The position numbers and the translations under genes are program-made. Under the pieces are notes generated by a model. The model was given only the letters and a program-made list of their open reading frames with translations, made no database searches and was not told the DNA's origin. Below, one piece after another: positions 44,620-53,066 of a stretch of DNA of 64,000 nt (the first letter of the stretch is position 1; each line of letters begins with the position of its first letter). This DNA is from Microbacterium sp. RURRCA19A (GTDB lineage: Bacteria > Actinomycetota > Actinomycetes > Actinomycetales > Microbacteriaceae). The stretch spans positions 1 to 64,000 of the forward strand of contig NZ_FTNQ01000005.1 of the NCBI RefSeq assembly GCF_900156455.1, in the 5' to 3' direction.

Positions 44620-44720
44620 CGCGACTCCTTCGTCGTGGATGCCGGCGCACCGCGCGCCGTCGATCCGCTGAACCTACGGACGCGGCCCCCGGTCGCGCGC
44701 GCTTGCTCGCATTGACCGGC

Positions 44721-44761
44721 GTTGTGCGCGTAGCGTGTGTTCTGCGCATTTCGCGCACAAC
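44721..44761. promoter_or_regulatory. Inverted repeat in the citrate divergent promoter region
   Basis: GTTGTGCGCG (44721-44730) and CGCGCACAAC (44752-44761) are perfect complements 31 bp apart centre to centre. They lie between the transporter and the sensor kinase, 17 bp before the kinase start. Binding by the CitB-like regulator is plausible. Confidence 0.5.
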
Positions 44762-44777
44762 GGCGTTCGGAGGTGCC

Positions 44778-46433
44778 ATGCGGTTCGCCACCCGGACGCT
44801 GCTCGTCCAGATCGCCACGATGGTGGCCGTGGTGGCCGTGTGCACCGCGGTGTTCGCGTGGCTCGGCATCCAGCAACTGCGCGCCGAGGCCGACTCGTCG
44901 GCGCTGAACATCGCGCGGTCCGTCGCCGAGGCGCCGGAGGTCCGTGAGCTCGTCGCCGCGTACTCCGCCGACCCGGGAACCCCGGATGCCGCGAGCCTCC
45001 GCGGCGGCACGCTCGAGCGCTACGCCTCCGACGTCACCGCGCGGACCGAGGGCCTGTTCGTCGTGATCACCGACGACCACGGCATCCGTCTGGCCCACCC
45101 CGATCCCGATCGCCTCGGCGAGGTCGTGAGCACGAGCTTCGCCGACGCGCTCGCCGGGCGCGAGGTCGTCACGTGGGAGACGGGCACCCTGGGGGAGTCC
45201 GCCCGCGCGAAGGTCCCCGTCTATCCGCCCGACGGCGGTGCTCCGGTGGGCGAGGTCAGCGTCGGATTCGAGCGCGCGAGCGTGTTCGACGACCTGCCCG
45301 CCCTCCTGATCGGCATCGGCATCGCGGTGCTCGTGGCGGTGGGGCTCGGTGTCGCGGTGGCGCTGCTCACGCGGCGGCGTCTCGAACGCCTCACGCTCGG
45401 GCTGCAGCCCGAGGAGCTCGTCGCCCTCGTGCAGACGCAGACCGCCGTGCTGGAGAGCGCCGACGAGGGCGTCGTCGCGATCGACGACGCCGGCGTCGTG
45501 CGGGTCTGCACGACGACGGCCGAGACGCTCCTCGGGGTGTCGGGCGCGGTCGGGCGCCGCCTGGACGAACTGGGACTCCCGCCCGCGGTGGCCGCCGTGC
45601 TCGCCGGGTCCGGGGCGCCGAACGGGATGCCGATCGGCGAACGCGTCGTCTTCGTCGACGTCCGGCCCGTCCGGCGCGGGACGCGCGCGCTCGGCCGCGT
45701 CGCGGTGCTCCGCGATCGCACCGACGTCCTCGCGCTGTCGGACCGTCTCGACAGTGTGCGGGCGCTCGGCGACGCGCTGCGGGTGCAGCGCCACGAGAAC
45801 GCCAATCGCGTGCACGCCGCCGTCGGCCTGCTCGACGCCGGGCGCACGGCGGAGGCGCGCGCGTTCCTCGCCGATCTGGTGGACCGCGGGTCGGTCGACT
45901 GGGCCGTGCCGGGGCTCGATCTCGTCGGCGACGCGATGCTGCGGTCGTTCCTCGGGGCGAAGGGACTGTCCGCGCGGGAACGCGGGGTGACCCTCCGGGT
46001 CGCGGACGAGACGTGGCTTCCCGCGACCGTCGTCGACGTGGAGGACGTCATCGCCGTGCTCGGCAACCTGGTCGACAACGCCGTGACGGCGGCGGCATCC
46101 GGGGGCGAGCCCCGCGCGGTCGAGGTCGCCGTCCTCGGCGACGGCGGCGACCTCGTGCTCACGGTGGCCGACACCGGCGGCGGCATCGCCGACGTCGACG
46201 CGGCCTTCGCTCCGCGCGAGCGCCCCGACGATCCTGCCGCGGTGCACGGTCTCGGCGTGGGGCTGCCGCTCTCGCGCGAGTTCGCCCGGCGGCGCGGCGG
46301 CGACGTCTGGATCGTGGATGCCGGCGGGTCCGGGCACGGCGCGGTGGTCGCCGCTCGGCTGCCGGGCGTGCTCCACACCGGCGCCGAGGGGGCCGCGCGT
46401 TCGCCGCGACCCGCGACCGAGGGGGAGAGATGA
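44778..46433 (+). CDS. CitA/DcuS-like sensor histidine kinase
   Basis: A 551-residue membrane kinase. Two helices (about 8-28 and 176-198) flank an extracytoplasmic PDC/Cache sensor (29-175) of the citrate/dicarboxylate type. A PAS domain (about 220-310) precedes the phospho-acceptor QRHENANRVH (H339), and the ATPase domain has LGNLVDNAVTAA and ADTGGGI. CGGAGG precedes the ATG. It is coupled by overlap to its response regulator and divergent from the CitM transporter, so it likely senses external citrate. Confidence 0.9.
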   Translation: MRFATRTLLVQIATMVAVVAVCTAVFAWLGIQQLRAEADSSALNIARSVAEAPEVRELVAAYSADPGTPDAASLRGGTLERYASDVTARTEGLFVVITDDHGIRLAHPDPDRLGEVVSTSFADALAGREVVTWETGTLGESARAKVPVYPPDGGAPVGEVSVGFERASVFDDLPALLIGIGIAVLVAVGLGVAVALLTRRRLERLTLGLQPEELVALVQTQTAVLESADEGVVAIDDAGVVRVCTTTAETLLGVSGAVGRRLDELGLPPAVAAVLAGSGAPNGMPIGERVVFVDVRPVRRGTRALGRVAVLRDRTDVLALSDRLDSVRALGDALRVQRHENANRVHAAVGLLDAGRTAEARAFLADLVDRGSVDWAVPGLDLVGDAMLRSFLGAKGLSARERGVTLRVADETWLPATVVDVEDVIAVLGNLVDNAVTAAASGGEPRAVEVAVLGDGGDLVLTVADTGGGIADVDAAFAPRERPDDPAAVHGLGVGLPLSREFARRRGGDVWIVDAGGSGHGAVVAARLPGVLHTGAEGAARSPRPATEGER

Positions 46434-47080
46434 CCGAAATCCGCGTCCTCGTCGTCGACGACGACTTCCGTGTGGCGGGGCTGCATCGTGACGCCGTCGA
46501 TGCGCGCCCCGGCTTCACGGCCCTGGAACCCGCGCGGACGGTCGGGGACGCGCGGGCGGCGATCGCCGCGCACGCCCCCGACCTGGTGCTCGCCGACGTC
46601 TACCTGCCCGACGGCGACGGGATCGAACTCGTCCGTTCGGTCGGTCTCGACGCCTTCGTGCTGTCGGCGGCGACGGATGCCGCGACCGTGCGGCGGGCGT
46701 TCACGGCCGGGGCGCTGGCGTTCCTCGTGAAGCCGTTCGACACCCGCGTCCTGGCCGAACGCCTTGACCGGTACGCGCGCTACCGCAACCTGCTCGCGTC
46801 GTCGCGGCCGCTGACCCAGGACGACGTCGACCGCGCCGCCGCGGTCATGCGAGGGGAGCGGGACGGTGCGTCGCTCGCCCGGTCGGCGACCGAGCAGACG
46901 GTCCTCGCGGCGCTCGGGGACGACGAGGCGTCGGCGTCCGAGGTCGCGGAGCGCATCGGTGTCTCCCGCGCGACCGCGCAGCGCCACCTGACGGCGCTGG
47001 CCGAGCGCGGCCTGGTCACGGTGGGCCTCCGCTACGGCTCGACCGGCCGCCCCGAGCACCGCTTCCGGGTCGGCGGCTGA
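46430..47080 (+). CDS. CitB/DcuR-like response regulator
   Basis: A 216-residue regulator. The receiver domain has VVDDDF and the phospho-acceptor D56 in LVLADVYLPDGDG, with FLVKPF near residue 105. The C-terminal winged helix is VAERIGVSRATAQRHLTALAERGLVTV. The ATG overlaps the kinase stop (ATGA) with GGGGGAGAG upstream. It should activate the divergent citrate transporter gene. Confidence 0.9.
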   Translation: MTEIRVLVVDDDFRVAGLHRDAVDARPGFTALEPARTVGDARAAIAAHAPDLVLADVYLPDGDGIELVRSVGLDAFVLSAATDAATVRRAFTAGALAFLVKPFDTRVLAERLDRYARYRNLLASSRPLTQDDVDRAAAVMRGERDGASLARSATEQTVLAALGDDEASASEVAERIGVSRATAQRHLTALAERGLVTVGLRYGSTGRPEHRFRVGG

Positions 47081-47128
47081 GTCGCTCGGAGCCGGCATCC
47101 CTCCCCAGCCCCCGCGTGGTGTTCACCG

Positions 47129-47207
47129 GTGTCCCATGTCCCACTTGTTGCTGGTCGGCGGGGCTTTGAGCGGCCGTTTGTGGGACACGCATTGCCATAA
47201 GTGGGAC
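47129..47207. repeat. Intergenic inverted repeats around GTCCCA
   Basis: GTGTCCCA (47129-47136) matches TGGGACAC (47181-47188), and GTCCCACTT (47138-47146) matches AAGTGGGAC (47199-47207). The pairs interleave, so only two alternative nested folds or a pseudoknot are possible. It lies between convergent genes. Confidence 0.5.
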
Positions 47208-47214
47208 GAGGGGG

Positions 47215-48504
47215 TCAGCGCTCGAGAACCGCCCAGCCGCGGGGCGGGAGCTCCACCCTCGCGTCGGCGAGCATCCCGTCGCCGGTGACCACGGTCGCGG
47301 CGTCGGCGGCGGGGAGCGAAACGGGGGCGTCGCCCAAGTTCAACGCGACGATCACCGCCTCGGCATCCACGGCGGTGCGCAGCACAAGGGTGGTGTTCGT
47401 GACCTCGACGACATCGGTGCGGGCGCGCCAGAGCCACGGATGCCGCCGGCGGAGGGCGATGAGCGCGCGATGCGCGTCGAGGATGCGCTCGTCCACGCCG
47501 GTGACCTCCGCCGGTGTCGCCGGGAACTCCGGCCGCACCGCGTCGTCGCCGCCCTCGCGCTCCTCCTTCACCGCGGTCCAGCCGAACTCGTCGCCGGCGT
47601 AGACCGACGGCGTGCCGCCCACCGTGAACAGCACCGCGAGGGCGTGCGGGACGAGGTCGCGTCCCACGGCCGAAGCGATCCGCGTGACGTCGTGGTTGCC
47701 GACGAACGTCTGCGGAGCGTAGGCCGCGAGAAGCTCGTCGTGCCGCTCGATCGCGTGGCTCAGCTCGAAGAAGTTGCCGTCGGCGATGCCGTGCCAGATG
47801 CCCTGCCACAGCTCGTACTGCGTCAGCGAATCCATCGTCGACGCGTGCACGATCGCTGCGCCGTCGCCGTGGATCACCTCGCCGACGAACCACGCCTCAG
47901 GGAACCGCTCGCGGACGCGCGGGAGAACCCGCGCCCAGAATTCCGGCGGCACCGCGTAGGCGGCATCCAGTCTCCACCCGTCGATTCCGCGCTCGAGCCA
48001 GTGGCACATGACGTCGATCACGAGGTCGGCCGTCGCGTCGGAGGAGTGATCGAGCGCGACGAGGGCGCCGTGCCCCTCGAACACCTCGGGCTCGAACCGG
48101 TCGTCGACCCACCGTCCGCGGAACAGCGTCGTGTCGCCGCCCGCGAGCACGGCCTGGAAGGCGGGATGCCCGCGCCCCACGTGGTTGAAGACGCCGTCGA
48201 GAAGGACTCGGATGCCACGCTCCCGGGACGCTGCGAGCAACCGGTCGAGGTCGGCGTCGCTGCCCAGCCGCGGGTCGATGCGGAAGTGATCGACGGTGTC
48301 GTACCCGTGGGTCTCGGACGCGAAGATCGGCCCCAGTAGGAGACCGTTCAGGCCGAGCTCGATGACGTGGTCGAGCCACGGCTCGATGCGCTCGAGGCGG
48401 TGCACCGGTTCCGCGTCCGGGTCGACGTCGTCGCGGATGGGAGCACCGACGAACCCCAGGGGGTACAGGTGCCACCAGAAGACGTGCGCGGGCCAGTCGG
48501 GCAT
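47215..48504 (-). CDS. GH13 alpha-amylase-family protein
   Basis: A 429-residue cytosolic GH13 enzyme. The four conserved regions are DGVFNHVG, GWRLDAAYAV (nucleophile aspartate), AWFVGEVIHG (acid/base glutamate) and FVGNHDVTRI. It is short, with little or no B-domain elaboration and no signal peptide, resembling cyclomaltodextrinase or maltogenic types. The start at 48504 (MPDWPAHVFWW) fits the family; the frame extends further without support. It lies 64 bp after the ROK regulator on the same strand, likely one operon for maltodextrin use. Confidence 0.85.
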   Translation of the reverse strand: MPDWPAHVFWWHLYPLGFVGAPIRDDVDPDAEPVHRLERIEPWLDHVIELGLNGLLLGPIFASETHGYDTVDHFRIDPRLGSDADLDRLLAASRERGIRVLLDGVFNHVGRGHPAFQAVLAGGDTTLFRGRWVDDRFEPEVFEGHGALVALDHSSDATADLVIDVMCHWLERGIDGWRLDAAYAVPPEFWARVLPRVRERFPEAWFVGEVIHGDGAAIVHASTMDSLTQYELWQGIWHGIADGNFFELSHAIERHDELLAAYAPQTFVGNHDVTRIASAVGRDLVPHALAVLFTVGGTPSVYAGDEFGWTAVKEEREGGDDAVRPEFPATPAEVTGVDERILDAHRALIALRRRHPWLWRARTDVVEVTNTTLVLRTAVDAEAVIVALNLGDAPVSLPAADAATVVTGDGMLADARVELPPRGWAVLER

Positions 48505-48568
48505 GACCCCGAGGCTATCCGCCGAGGTGCCGCCCTGCGACGGATATCGACCCCTCACGCGCGAGGAG

Positions 48569-49798
48569 TCACGCCCGGGCGCGCTCGTCGGGCAGGGCGA
48601 AGGGCGCGAGGTCGATCGCGCGCGCGCGCGTGCTCTCGATCGCGGCGGCGACGGCGCCGATCGACACGATGTCGGCGCCGAGGGGGGATGCCACGATCTC
48701 GGGCGGCGGAAGGTGCAGTGCGTCGGGAAGGGACTCGGTCGCCGCGGCGATGATCGGGCTGGCCCCGGCCGCGATCGCCCCGGAGATCACCACCCGCCGC
48801 ACGTCGAACAGACTGCCGAGGAGCCCCGCGACGACCGCCAGCTGCGTCCCGACCTCGGCCGCGACGGCCAGCGCCCCGGGGTCTCCACTGGCGGCGAGGT
48901 CGAGGATCGTCTTGGCATCCAGGCCGTCCGCCGGGACGTCGGCCAGGGCGCTGCCGGCGGGCAGGGTGCCCGCGGTGATCGCCGCCCGTGCGGCTTCGAC
49001 GCACCGCGGCGCGAGACCGTAGGCGCTGCCGACACCCTCGACCCGGTCGAACGCGACCGTCTCGCCGGCGCCGCCGTGTGCGCCGCGGAGCAGGCGGCCG
49101 TCGAGCCAGAGCCCGGCGCCGAACCGTTCGCCGGCCAGGAGCGCCACGAAGTCGTCGTAGCCGACCGCGGCGCCCTGTGCGTGCTCCGCGACGGCCGCGA
49201 GCGACGCGTCGTTCTCGACGCGGACGACCGGCGCCCACGGGGCGAACGCGTCGACGAAGTCGGGGTTCATGCGCTGCCAGAAGCCGTCGTGGTGGATCGG
49301 GGAGCGCCCGGCGCGGTCGACGGGGGCGGGCACGCCCACGCACACCGCGACGAGATCCGCGCGCGACGCTCGCGCCCGGGTCAGGGTGGCGTCGACGACC
49401 TTCTCGGCCGCCCGTCGGCGGCGCTCGGGGGAGTCGCGCTCCGGGTCGATGGACAGGCGCGAGGTCGCGACCGGAACGCCGCGCAGGTCGGCCACCGTCG
49501 CGGTGACGTGTCCGCGACCGGCATCCACGCCGACGACGAGCCCGGCGTCGGCGCGGAGGGCGAAGCGGCGTGCCGGGCGCCCCTTGGAGTACTCGCCCAC
49601 GGCACGGGCGTTCGGCAGCTCCTCGAGCAGTCCCCGGGCGACGAGTTCGTCGAGCACGTCGATCGTCGTCGAGCGGGTCAGCGCGACGGCCGCCATGACG
49701 TCGCTCGCGGTGAAGACCTCGGCGTCCCACGCGTAGGCGAGCACGGCATCGAGGCTGTGGCGGCGGAGCGAGGGCACCGAGGGTGTGGCATCCGTCAT
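48569..49798 (-). CDS. ROK-family transcriptional repressor
   Basis: A 409-residue regulator. The N-terminal winged helix (about 10-65, FTASDVMAAVALTRSTTIDVLDELVARGLLEEL) joins a ROK/ASKHA domain with VVGVDAGRGHVTATVADLRG and VENDASLAAVAEH. The usual CxCGxxGC zinc motif of ROK kinases is absent (LAPRCVEAA stands near that place), so it is a sensor, not a kinase. It is divergent from the CUT1/GH13 operon and upstream of a GH13 gene, and probably represses both in the absence of sugar. Confidence 0.87.
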   Translation of the reverse strand: MTDATPSVPSLRRHSLDAVLAYAWDAEVFTASDVMAAVALTRSTTIDVLDELVARGLLEELPNARAVGEYSKGRPARRFALRADAGLVVGVDAGRGHVTATVADLRGVPVATSRLSIDPERDSPERRRRAAEKVVDATLTRARASRADLVAVCVGVPAPVDRAGRSPIHHDGFWQRMNPDFVDAFAPWAPVVRVENDASLAAVAEHAQGAAVGYDDFVALLAGERFGAGLWLDGRLLRGAHGGAGETVAFDRVEGVGSAYGLAPRCVEAARAAITAGTLPAGSALADVPADGLDAKTILDLAASGDPGALAVAAEVGTQLAVVAGLLGSLFDVRRVVISGAIAAGASPIIAAATESLPDALHLPPPEIVASPLGADIVSIGAVAAAIESTRARAIDLAPFALPDERARA

Positions 49799-49804
49799 CG
49801 GATC

Positions 49805-49869
49805 TTGACCCCTCTCGTGTCTGATGCAATACTGCCCTCACTGGATTGATTTGGCGAGTAGATTTAATC
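49805..49869 (+). promoter_or_regulatory. Promoter and candidate ROK operator
   Basis: TTGACC (49805-49810), a 17-bp spacer and AATACT (49828-49833) form a promoter. An AT-rich imperfect dyad at 49844-49869 with ends GATT/AATC follows in the leader, a typical place for a repressor to block the start. Confidence 0.45.
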
Positions 49870-49904
49870 TCTGATTCAAGATCGCAAGGATGCGAGGACA
49901 ACAC

Positions 49905-51218
49905 GTGTCGAGAAAGACGGCGACGATGCGACGAACGGTCGCGGCGCTGGCGGTGACGGCCATGGGGGCGGCGATGCTCGCCGGGTGCTCCGCCGACGGG
50001 CGCGAGACGATCCGCTTCACGTTCAGCAAACGCGAGGCCCTCGCGTTCATGAACCAGGTGGTCTCCGACTACAACGCCTCCCAGGACAAGGTGCGGGTGG
50101 AGATGGATGCCTCGGGCGTCGACGTCGTGTCGGCGAGCTTCGTCCGCGGCAATCCGCCCGACATCATGCTCGCGAATTACAACTACGAGGTCGCGCGGTT
50201 CGTCCAGCGCTGTGCGCTCACGGACCTGTCCGGAACGACCGCCGCCGGCACCGTGCGCGAGGACCTGCAGCCCCTCATGGACCAGTACGGTTCGTGCGCC
50301 GGGCGCACGAGCGCCCTGCCGTACTCCGTCATGGCGTCGTCGGTGATCTACAACACGCAGATCTTCGACCAGCTGGGTCTGTCGGTCCCGACGACCTGGG
50401 ATGAGCTGCTCCAGACCGCCGAGACGCTGAAGGCGAACGGCATCACGCCGTTCTACGGCACCTTCAAAGACGACTGGACCATCGGTCAGGGCTGGTACGA
50501 CTACGCCGTGGGCGGGTCGCTGAACGTCGTCGACTTCTTCGACGGCCTCGCCGCCGAGGGCGACGCGGTCGGCCCCGACTCCGGGGTGTCGTTCCAGAAG
50601 GACTTCGCCGAGCCGATGCAGCGGATGACCGAGCTGTCGTCGACCTACACCAACCCGGATGCCGCGAGCCGCGGCTACGGCGACGGCAACCTCGCGTTCG
50701 CGCAGGGGCAGGCCGCGATGTACCTGCAGGGGCCGTGGGCGCTCGGCGAGATCGCCAAGACCTCGCCCGACCTGCCGGTGGGCACCTTCCCGCTGCCCAT
50801 GACCGACGACCCGAACGACCTCGCGGTGCGCGTCAACATGGACCTCGCGGCCATGATCCCCGAGGGCTCGAGACATCAGGATGCCGCGCGCGACTTCCTC
50901 GAATACCTCTACCAGCCGCAGATCATCGAGGCCTACAACGAGTCGCAGCTCGGGTTCGCGCCCACCAAGGACGCGCCCGCCCCCAGCGACCCGCGCGTGG
51001 CCGGGATGATCCCCTACTACGACGAGGGGCGCATCTACCAGGGCGCCTCGGTGCTCGTGCCCAAGACCATCCCCGTCTTCAGCTACGCGCAGGCCATGAT
51101 CCTCGGGGCCTCGACCGAGGGCACTCTGAACACCCTGGATCAGGACTGGTCGCGGCTGGCGTTCCGGCAGCCCGCCGCGTCCACCACCGAGTCCGCCGCC
51201 GAAGGAGTCGCGCGATGA
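49905..51218 (+). CDS. Carbohydrate ABC transporter substrate-binding lipoprotein (CUT1)
   Basis: A 437-residue family 1 binding protein. The signal peptide ends MLAGC with C28. The mature part has YNTQIFDQLGLSVPTTWDELLQTAETLK and FAQGQAAMYLQGPWALGEI. The GTG at 49905 is preferred because GCGAGGA lies at good distance; the ATG at 49890 has its AAGG too close. It is followed by two permeases and a GH13 enzyme with overlapping starts. The sugar is probably an alpha-glucoside, from the enzymes on both sides. Confidence 0.88.
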   Translation: MSRKTATMRRTVAALAVTAMGAAMLAGCSADGRETIRFTFSKREALAFMNQVVSDYNASQDKVRVEMDASGVDVVSASFVRGNPPDIMLANYNYEVARFVQRCALTDLSGTTAAGTVREDLQPLMDQYGSCAGRTSALPYSVMASSVIYNTQIFDQLGLSVPTTWDELLQTAETLKANGITPFYGTFKDDWTIGQGWYDYAVGGSLNVVDFFDGLAAEGDAVGPDSGVSFQKDFAEPMQRMTELSSTYTNPDAASRGYGDGNLAFAQGQAAMYLQGPWALGEIAKTSPDLPVGTFPLPMTDDPNDLAVRVNMDLAAMIPEGSRHQDAARDFLEYLYQPQIIEAYNESQLGFAPTKDAPAPSDPRVAGMIPYYDEGRIYQGASVLVPKTIPVFSYAQAMILGASTEGTLNTLDQDWSRLAFRQPAASTTESAAEGVAR

Positions 51219-52129
51219 CCACCACGACCACCATCGTCACCGGCGGGAAGGCGGCCGCCCGGCGCAGCAGCCGTCGCGTCGAACCGATCTACTACCTGTT
51301 CCTGCTTCCGACGCTCGCGCTGTTCACCCTCGCGATCACGGTGCCCGGCCTCGTCGGCATCTTCTTCAGCTTCACCGACTCCATCGGTCTCGGGCAGTGG
51401 AACTTCGTCGGGCTGACCAACTACATCGCGCTCTTCAGCGACCCGGCGATCCTGCAGGCGTACCTGTTCACCTTCGGGTTCTCGGTCGCGACGGTCATCG
51501 TCGTCAACATCGCCGCGTTCCTGCTCGCCGTCGGCCTCACCGCGCAGATCCGCTTCAAGAAAGCGCTGCGCACGGTGTTCGTCATCCCGATGGTGATCTC
51601 GGGCATCATCATCGCCTACGTCTTCAACTTCCTCTTCAGCAACTCCCTCCCGCAGGCCGGGACCGCCCTCGGCATCCCGTGGCTGGAGACCTCGCTCCTG
51701 GCGAACCCCGACCTCGCCTGGGTCGCGATCGTGATCGTGACCGCGTGGCAGGCGATCCCCGGCACGCTTCTCATCTACATCGCGGGTCTGCTGTCGGTGC
51801 CCGGCGACGTGTACGAGGCCGCGGGCCTGGACGGGGCGAACAAGACGCAGCAGCTGCTGCGGATCACCCTCCCGCTGGTAGCCGGCTACGTCGTCATCAA
51901 CGTCATCCTGGGCTTCAAGGGCTTCCTCAATGCCTACGACGTCATCGTCGGTCTCACCAACGGGGGACCCGGCACCTCGACCCGCAGCGTCGCGATGTCG
52001 ATCATCCTCGGCTTCAACGGCGGCGACTACGCCTACCAGATGGCCAACGCGGCCCTCTTCTTCCTCGTCGCCGTCGCGATCTCGCTGCTCCAGCTCTCGC
52101 TCACCCGGGGAAGGAACACCCTCTCATGA
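51215..52129 (+). CDS. Carbohydrate ABC transporter permease (CUT1, MalF-like)
   Basis: A 304-residue permease with six membrane helices. The EAA loop reads EAAGLDGANKTQQLLRITLPLVAG, and the NGGPGTSTRS segment is typical. The ATG overlaps the binding-protein stop by 4 bases with AAGGAG upstream, and its own stop overlaps the next start. No ATPase is encoded in the operon. Confidence 0.92.
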   Translation: MTTTTTIVTGGKAAARRSSRRVEPIYYLFLLPTLALFTLAITVPGLVGIFFSFTDSIGLGQWNFVGLTNYIALFSDPAILQAYLFTFGFSVATVIVVNIAAFLLAVGLTAQIRFKKALRTVFVIPMVISGIIIAYVFNFLFSNSLPQAGTALGIPWLETSLLANPDLAWVAIVIVTAWQAIPGTLLIYIAGLLSVPGDVYEAAGLDGANKTQQLLRITLPLVAGYVVINVILGFKGFLNAYDVIVGLTNGGPGTSTRSVAMSIILGFNGGDYAYQMANAALFFLVAVAISLLQLSLTRGRNTLS

Positions 52130-53037
52130 CCGCTGTGAACCAGCCGGCGCTCGCTTTCGAGCAGGCCGAACTCTCCGTCCCCTCGCGCCGACGCTCCGGT
52201 ATCCGTCGGGTGGGCACCGAGCGCATCAACTGGTCGGCGACCACCGTCCTGGTGCTGTGCGCCGTCACGGTGCTGCTGCCGCTGTACGTCTCGATCACGA
52301 TGGCGCTCAAGAGCGGGGCGCAGGTCGTCGACGGCAACGCCTTCTCGTTCCCGTCGCCCATCAGCTTCGACGGTTTCGTGCAGGCGTGGACGCTGACGAA
52401 GTTCCCCGTGGGCCTCACGATCTCGCTGCTCGTCATGGCGGGCACGGTCGCCGCGACCATCGTGCTGGCGGCCTTCGCCTCGTACGCGATCGCCCGCAAC
52501 TGGGACCGCAAGCTCTTCCGGTACTCGTTCTTCTACCTACTGGCGGCGATGTTCATCCCGTTCCCGGTCGTGGCGCTGCCGCAGATCCAGCTCACCGGAC
52601 GTGTCGGTCTCGACAACCCGTTCGGCGTGATCATCCTCGCCACGATGTTCCAGCTGAGCTTCAGCGTGCTGCTGTTCACCGCGTTCCTGCGCTCCATCCC
52701 GCGGGAACTCGAGGAGAGCGCGCGCATCGACGGCGCGACCACGTGGCAGACCTTCTGGCGACTGATCTTCCCGCTGCTCGCGCCCATGAGCGCGACGGTC
52801 GGCATCTTCGCCTTCCTGTACGCGTGGAACGACTTCATGATGCCGTCGCTCATCATCAGCGATCCGGCCCTGCAGACCCTCCCCGTGCGGCAGAACCTGT
52901 TCCAGACGCAGTTCAGCAACAACTACAACGTCGCCTTCGCCTCCTACCTCATGGCCATGGCCCCCGCGATCGTCGCCTACCTCTTCACCCAGCGATGGGT
53001 GATGGCCGGCGTCACGCAGGGCGCCGTCAAGGGCTGA
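52126..53037 (+). CDS. Carbohydrate ABC transporter permease (CUT1, MalG-like)
   Basis: A 303-residue six-helix permease after a 40-residue cytosolic N-terminus. The EAA loop is ESARIDGATTWQTFWRLIFPLLAP, and the end AGVTQGAVKG is the family C-terminus. AAGGA precedes the ATG. It pairs with the MalF-like protein encoded just before it. Confidence 0.92.
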   Translation: MTAVNQPALAFEQAELSVPSRRRSGIRRVGTERINWSATTVLVLCAVTVLLPLYVSITMALKSGAQVVDGNAFSFPSPISFDGFVQAWTLTKFPVGLTISLLVMAGTVAATIVLAAFASYAIARNWDRKLFRYSFFYLLAAMFIPFPVVALPQIQLTGRVGLDNPFGVIILATMFQLSFSVLLFTAFLRSIPRELEESARIDGATTWQTFWRLIFPLLAPMSATVGIFAFLYAWNDFMMPSLIISDPALQTLPVRQNLFQTQFSNNYNVAFASYLMAMAPAIVAYLFTQRWVMAGVTQGAVKG

Positions 53038-53066
53038 CCGACCCCCACCCCTCGAAAGGATCCTTC

